From Lates calcarifer (taxonomy: Eukaryota; Chordata; Actinopteri; Centropomidae), in the NCBI RefSeq assembly GCF_001640805.2, contig NC_066845.1, positions 20,152,307 through 20,216,306 on the forward strand: a DNA stretch of 64,000 nt, given 5' to 3'. The translations under genes and the position numbers were made by a program. The notes under the pieces are model-generated. The model was not told the DNA's origin. It saw only the letters and a program-made list of their open reading frames with translations, and did no database searches. Numbering within the stretch: position 1 is the first letter of the stretch; each line of letters begins with the position of its first letter. Below are positions 59,841 to 64,000 of this stretch, one piece after another.

Positions 59841-62716
59841 AACTCTGCCTTTGTTTTTTGAGGTATAGTATGATTAGGTTTTGATTCATGAAAAGCCATG
59901 GTTGTTTTTTGTTGTTTTTTTTAAAGGTAGGAACAGATTTTTTGATATAAAATATCTAAAATTAGTAAGTAATATTTCTGTGGTAAGACATTTGATATAA
60001 AAACCATAAAGACAGATATAAATCAGAAGTGGATGGTATGAACTGGCACCTTCATACTTTTTACTCAAAGATTAGTTTCAGTCAGAGTGATCCATTAAAG
60101 TGAGCCATCTTTACCTAAAATGCTGGACTCAGTAACGATGACTAATGCTTTCTCCATCTGCACTCCAACACACATGAGATGTTTTTTCAATTGACCTCAG
60201 CTTCTAAGAGTTATGGCTTCTCAAGTCCTCAAAACTCAAATAGTGTTCACTTTTGGGTGAAATTACCTGTTAGAAGTAACAAATCATGATCCAGTGGTTA
60301 GGCATTAAGCAATACATCACACTCAACAAATTACTTTGATGAAACTGTTGTCTTTGAATTTTCCCAAAGCTTTCTTATCTTCAACCAGCAGCTTAAAAAC
60401 ATCAGGTGATTTGTGCAGCATCTTGTGTTTTCCATTAGAAGGACCAGTTCCATTATTCCCTACCTGCGAAGTCCTTCAATGCTAACATTCATTTAACACC
60501 CCACTGTCATAAACCCTGACATTATAGGCATCATAAAAGTACACTTCACGTCAAAACAGTTGTATTGGATTGAACTGAACTTTACAGGTGTACCTTATAA
60601 AGTGAGCACTGAGTCTATGCTCTGTTAAACACCGTCAGAGCTTAAATGATCTAAAGCATGTAGCATGTAATTAAGCTGTTGTTTTGCCTTCCAGGTCACG
60701 CTCAGAGTAGGAGTATGAATGATATTGCAGATACTCCCAGCACAGACCAGGTGAGTCATAACTGCGACTTTACAGCTCAGCATGGTTTCAATATTTTTTA
60801 AGTCAAGAGTACATCTCTTACCTACATAAACATTACATATTGATATTGAATACATTTAAAGGATATGTATAAAATATAAATAACTATATATATTTTTTGG
60901 TGTGGTTTTATACACCAGAGTATTTGTAATGACCAAATTCATGTTCCTGTCTTATTAAATTGCGAATGTCTATTAATATGCATGCAACCTATCTCTGGAG
61001 TATGTACTCATTTTCCACTTTGCTGCTTTCCATTATTAGCAAGATTACCTATCTCATGTCTCAGTAAGGCATTGTGTTGTGTTGAATTGATGTTTCGTTG
61101 GAGTGGTGGGAGCTAGCTCTGTCCTAAGTGCCATCAATCTTTTATTGCAGTTGCTATTGAAGGTGACAGCTAGTGATGGAGGAAGCGTGCAAACACATAA
61201 CTCACTCATTATTGTGGCAGATGCAATAATGTGGCTTAAACCCAGTAACACATGCTTGAACGGTTCCAAGGCCGTGCTGTTGTTGCTTGGATTAGGCTAC
61301 TGGGCTGTTAAACAGACAGGTCAGGATTAGGTGTCATTCACTGCAATGACTAATGTATAAAAATAAATGAATGAAAGTTTGTTTAGGGGTGAGTGATATG
61401 GGCTATGAACTTTATTTGTTAGTTGTGCAACTATGAGGACAAGTATGGGTTGTCCAGTTCCAAGTACCCCAGTTTTGAGTGGATGGCTGGATGTTCAGAT
61501 TGTATTTACAGCCCTACAGTAGGTCACATGTGACAACGGACAAGTGACAGTTTGTTATTGTGTGTATTTGTGTTTATGTGTGTGTGTGCATGCCACATTG
61601 TCTGTGTCAATATTGAGTTGGCACCAGGAAAAACATGGATCTCATTGCCCAGTCCGCGTGCTTGGCTCTCACATGTAGCCACAGATTCAGGCTGTGGGTT
61701 ATTGGCGAGGCTCTCCATTATTGAGTGTTATTGTGCTGCGGTCCAATTTCCTGCCACACCTTTACATGCAATCAGACAGGTCAGGTTAGCTTGCCATCCC
61801 TCTTTTTCTGTCACAGCTGCATCTGGTTACATTTGTTTTGCCTCTCCGATTGGTGTCTATGGAGGTTTAATGCTCACAGAACAGCACTGGGCTGTTATCT
61901 TGCAAACGTCTGCTGATTTAACGATGCCCTTCCAGACTTATCTGCCAGGTTCAGACAGACTGCTGGTAACAAATGATGAGAGGATGAAACTCAATCCCAG
62001 GAGGGAGATCTGATCATTGCAGGAACAAATACTTGAGAATAACCTCATGAAGGGCAATAACTAAGAGTTATTTTAGTTTTTCTGTTAAAATGAATCACCT
62101 TTTCTATAAAATGTCAGAAAATAGTGAAAAATCAATTATTTAAATAGTTTAGCAACTAATTTCTTCTCTAATTGTGTCAGCTCTAAAACCATGGATGTGT
62201 CAAAAGAAATAAATATTAGAGGAAAAAAGAATGTTGCAAAGTACAGAAGGGATAAACTAAATAAGAAAAAAATATACCAAATGTTGTGACTGGTACAAAA
62301 TCTACTACTAAAAGATTACATGTAACCATGTTCTGTTTTTATCTCTCCACCCTCTGTAGCTAAAAAATAAATTCATGAAGAAAATCCCTCGAGATGCAGA
62401 GGCATCCAACGTCTTGGTGGGTGAGGTGGATTTCCTCAACAAACCCTTTGTAGCCTTTGTCCGCCTGGCCCAGGCCACAACACTAGGAGGTCTAACTGAG
62501 GTCCCTGTACCCACCAGGTGAAATGATCTGCAATATGCATCGCCTCTTCACCCCCAGTTAACAAATTCCTTTTTCACAGACACCTACCAACCCTGCAAAT
62601 CCCTCACATTTGTCTCATTACTGTACAGATTCCTGTTTATTCTGCTGGGACCTCAAGGAAAGGCCAAGTCTTATAATGAGATCGGCCGAGCCATAGCAAC
62701 CCTAATGGTGGATGAT
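52717..62716 (+). CDS. slc4a5: Electrogenic sodium bicarbonate cotransporter 4 (NBCe2), partial gene, coding exons 1-9
   Basis: SLC4 family plasma-membrane Na+/HCO3- cotransporter that moves bicarbonate with net charge and controls cell and body-fluid pH in epithelia (family knowledge). Nine exons join in frame: 52717-52774, 53751-53963, 56450-56579, 57568-57728, 59065-59217, 59650-59769, 60695-60750, 62360-62517, 62629-62716. They give 379 residues of the cytoplasmic N-terminal domain, about a third of the protein. [58 protein letters not shown] and [16 protein letters not shown] match human SLC4A5 better than SLC4A4 (for example [10 protein letters not shown] against MEKGSIMLDR). The extreme N-terminus (IYIGVPVP then a polybasic run) looks like NBCe1-B. 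The acceptor before the ATG implies a further 5' UTR exon. The membrane domain lies past position 64000. Confidence 0.93.
53751..53963 (+). CDS. slc4a5: slc4a5 coding exon 2 (polybasic N-terminal segment, residues 20-90)
   Basis: [22 protein letters not shown] followed by a mixed-charge, His/Arg/Asp-rich stretch ([19 protein letters not shown]). Acceptor TGTCCCCAG, donor ACAA then GTGAGT. The basic cluster at 35-45 corresponds to the autoinhibitory, IRBIT-responsive region known for NBCe1-B; human SLC4A5 is much less basic here as I recall it. Confidence 0.92.
56450..56579 (+). CDS. slc4a5: slc4a5 coding exon 3 (residues 91-133)
   Basis: [40 protein letters not shown]: start of the conserved band-3 cytoplasmic domain. 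Acceptor TTTCATGAAG, donor GCCAG then GTGAAT, phase 2. A (CA)n run begins 11 bases past the donor. Confidence 0.94.
56591..56627. repeat. (CA)n microsatellite next to the slc4a5 exon 3 donor
   Basis: About 18 CA units starting 11 bases into intron 3. CA-repeat RNA is a known binding target of hnRNP L and can modulate use of the adjacent 5' splice site. Confidence 0.95.
56795..56868 (-). repeat. LINE 3' end fragment, minus orientation
   Basis: CAGAATCAGAATCAAAATCC, TTTATTAATTTATTAATTCC and CTTGCGGGAAATTGTTGC form the reverse complement of the 3' terminus seen at the end of the LINE at 19.6-20.1 kb (CAATTTCCTGTCAAGGATTA). Confidence 0.6.
57568..57728 (+). CDS. slc4a5: slc4a5 coding exon 4 (residues 134-187)
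   Basis: [20 protein letters not shown] then [20 protein letters not shown] and [13 protein letters not shown], the most conserved block of the NBC cytoplasmic domain. Acceptor GCTTTCAG; the donor leaves one base (GTTG then GTGAGA). Confidence 0.96.
59065..59217 (+). CDS. slc4a5: slc4a5 coding exon 5 (residues 188-238)
   Basis: [20 protein letters not shown] then [20 protein letters not shown]. Acceptor TTTTTCCAG, donor ACCA then [18 protein letters not shown] is diagnostic for SLC4A5 (SLC4A4 has [12 protein letters not shown]). Confidence 0.96.
59650..59769 (+). CDS. slc4a5: slc4a5 coding exon 6 (Gly/Pro-rich linker, residues 239-278)
   Basis: [20 protein letters not shown] then [20 protein letters not shown]. 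The Gly/Pro run lies in a loop that varies between NBC proteins. Acceptor CTTGCCAG, donor CTGC then GTGAGT. A (CT)n tract follows about 42 bases into the intron. Confidence 0.93.
59812..59840. repeat. (TC)n microsatellite near the slc4a5 exon 6 donor
   Basis: About 14 CT units in intron 6, a possible PTB-type binding tract. Confidence 0.95.
60695..60750 (+). CDS. slc4a5: slc4a5 coding exon 7 (residues 279-297)
   Basis: A 56 bp exon: with the carried base it reads [19 protein letters not shown], matching human [19 protein letters not shown]. Acceptor GCCTTCCAG, donor CAG then GTGAGT, phase 0. Confidence 0.94.
62050..62195. repeat. Fragment of the 'TATAAAATGTCAGAAAATAG' teleost repeat
   Basis: TATAAAATGTCAGAAAATAG, GTGAAAAATCAATTATTTAA and GTCAGCTCTAAAACC are blocks of the same common fish repeat family as the fragment at 39.2 kb, in intron 7 of slc4a5. 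Confidence 0.5.
62360..62517 (+). CDS. slc4a5: slc4a5 coding exon 8 (residues 298-349)
   Basis: [20 protein letters not shown] then [20 protein letters not shown] and [11 protein letters not shown], part of the folded cytoplasmic core. Acceptor CCTCTGTAG, donor ACCAG then GTGAAA, phase 2. Confidence 0.96.
62629..62716 (+). CDS. slc4a5: slc4a5 coding exon 9 (residues 350-379, last exon in window)
   Basis: [20 protein letters not shown] then [10 protein letters not shown]. Acceptor CTGTACAG, donor GAT then GTAAGT, phase 0. The next family segment, LFSDVAYKAR, is not found before 64000. Confidence 0.96.
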
Positions 62717-64000
62717 GTAAGTATCTCGTGTTCTAAAATGTTTATATGCCTTTACAGTGTCTCAGTAAGCCTGTGAAAGAGAAAGTGTGATTTCCTGTAA
62801 AGGCTGTGAAGCTGAAATGTAAGCAGCCTGTGTGGTTTGTGCTTTAGCCTGCCATTCCACTGGGATACCCACTATTGTGTTTTAATTACATCTGGAAGTG
62901 ATGCTGATTGTTAAGCAATAGCAAGGACCAAGGTTTCTATTGGGATAATGCGGCACTCGTGGTTTGTTAATGAGAGTGTTATTCTAGTTGCTAAGTGGAG
63001 TTAGAGCAGTTTTATTGATTTCATTTATCACTAAATGCATATGCTTTTAAATAGCAGTACTGAGGAAATAATTGGCTGTTATTTTAAACTGAACTTGCCT
63101 AAGTTCAGACACAATAATAATGTGTTTGTCAGCTACAATTTAAACACTGACAGCTAGGCTGTGGTTGGTTAGTTTGAAGTTGACCTCCATTATAATGTGG
63201 CATATTAATAAGAATTAAATCTTCCCCTTTTCCTCGCCTGCCTCAGGTAGGTCAGTACATTTTCATAATGTTTTTTTTTTTTAAATTCTGTTTTTAAATA
63301 AGCCACAGAGATTTGGTCAATTTACACAGTGGTACTGTTTTTAGTCACACTCCTGGCAGAGATCAATCGATGGTCATGTCAGCTGGTTGGACAGTTGGTC
63401 CCTCACTTTGGTGCACACTGAAATATTTCAACAGCTATTGCCATTATTGCCAATTTTACTTTATTTACTTTGGTAAATGACCAAATACCCACAAAAAAAT
63501 GGCATTCCTATCAGACTCAGCTCTACTTTTAAATGTTAGCATGCTAACATGCTCAACTAAGATGGTAAACATGGCAAACATATAATATCTGCCATATTTA
63601 AGCATGTAAGCATTGTCGTTACATATTATATTAGCATTTAGCATTTTGTTTCCTCATCTATTCAATACCAAAATATTTACTGGGTTTATTCTTGTGCTTA
63701 CTTCAGCAGTATGTGGACTACAAAGAAACAGAGAGCTATAGACTGTAACACTGACTTAAATGTAAAACATTTGTTTTATTAAGAGGAGTATTTACTGTAT
63801 TATTTAACATAGGTAGCCTATAAAATCCATTTCTATTAGCTAGATTTGAGTAAATCTAGAAACAGGTTAGGCTTCAATACAATCAATGATTTTTCTACAG
63901 ACCAAAATCAGGTTAGACTGTTTGTATGCAAAGAAGAAAATCAATGAAGGTACCACACACCTCTCTAGGGAAAAATATTTCTGTCTTCCTCAGGCTGCAG
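62717..64000 (+). other. slc4a5 intron 9 (partial)
   Basis: No further coding exon was found. It holds a CAG/GTAGGT double splice motif at 63244-63252 and a repeat fragment (63.39-63.64 kb). The window closes with a pyrimidine-rich stretch ending CTTCCTCAGGCTGCAG, which could be the acceptor of exon 10 if that exon begins at 64001. Confidence 0.7.
63385..63640 (+). repeat. Common percomorph interspersed repeat, fragment
   Basis: GGTCCCTCACTTTGGTGCAC, CACTGAAATATTTCAACAGC, TGACCAAATACCCACAAAAA and GTTAGCATGCTAACATGCTC are in family order, with an internal deletion. Confidence 0.65.

Larger units (their letters stand above)
52775..62359 (+). other. slc4a5 introns 1-7
   Basis: GT-AG introns of 976, 2486, 988, 1336, 432, 925 and 1609 bp. 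Apart from the listed microsatellites and repeat fragments they look like unique AT-rich DNA. Intron 7 holds the longest unexplained open frame of the window (61552-62013), discussed in the findings. Confidence 0.8.

Noticed and set aside
52717..62716. Assignment of the transporter to slc4a4 because of its basic N-terminus
   Set aside because: The downstream exons ([38 protein letters not shown]) are diagnostic for slc4a5.

Overview
The window is vertebrate genomic DNA, most likely from a percomorph-type ray-finned fish. Every gene recognised is a spliced vertebrate gene with GT-AG introns. Introns and spacers carry typical teleost repeats: Tc1-like and hAT DNA transposons, LINE 3' ends with TTGAA or ATTCT tails, a tRNA-derived SINE, and a Penelope-type fragment with a hammerhead-like motif. 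No operons, CRISPR arrays, prokaryotic genes or viral genomes were seen. Most open reading frames over 60 codons are chance frames in non-coding DNA.

Three genes are supported. (1) On the minus strand, the first two coding exons of a substance-P (NK1) receptor gene, tacr1, at 12317-11908 and 505-311, separated by an 11.4 kb intron; the remaining exons lie to the left of the window. (2) On the plus strand, a complete eight-exon tetraspanin gene of the TspanC8 class, closest to tspan15 (27248-39734; 354 codons; poly(A) signal near 40591). (3) On the plus strand, the first nine coding exons of slc4a5, the electrogenic sodium-bicarbonate cotransporter NBCe2 (52717-62716; 379 codons of the cytoplasmic N-terminal domain); the membrane domain lies to the right of the window.

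Layout: 1-12.3 kb, tacr1 exon 2, intron 1 and exon 1; 12.3-12.85 kb, tacr1 5' flank; 12.85-27 kb, repeat-rich spacer with LINE, SINE, Penelope-like and palindromic elements and an inverted duplication of unknown nature; 27-40.6 kb, the tetraspanin gene, whose introns hold a Tc1 pseudogene and a 1.1 kb non-autonomous hAT element with target-site duplications; 40.6-52.7 kb, spacer with a deleted Tc1 element, a LINE 3' end, a nested insertion and candidate 5' sequences of slc4a5; 52.7-64 kb, slc4a5.

The three genes do not form one pathway: a neuropeptide GPCR, a probable regulator of the ADAM10 protease, and a bicarbonate transporter. The order is still informative. In human, TACR1 and SLC4A5 lie in the same 2p12-p13 region, while TSPAN15 lies beside the paralogue TACR2 on 10q22. 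A tspan15-type gene beside tacr1 suggests retention of a whole-genome-duplication copy absent from the human TACR1 locus. I found no clearly new biological system. The points most worth checking are that tetraspanin ohnologue with its extended tail, the NBCe1-B-like basic N-terminus of this NBCe2, the hammerhead-like fold-back element, and the unassigned inverted duplication near 13.6-16.4 kb.
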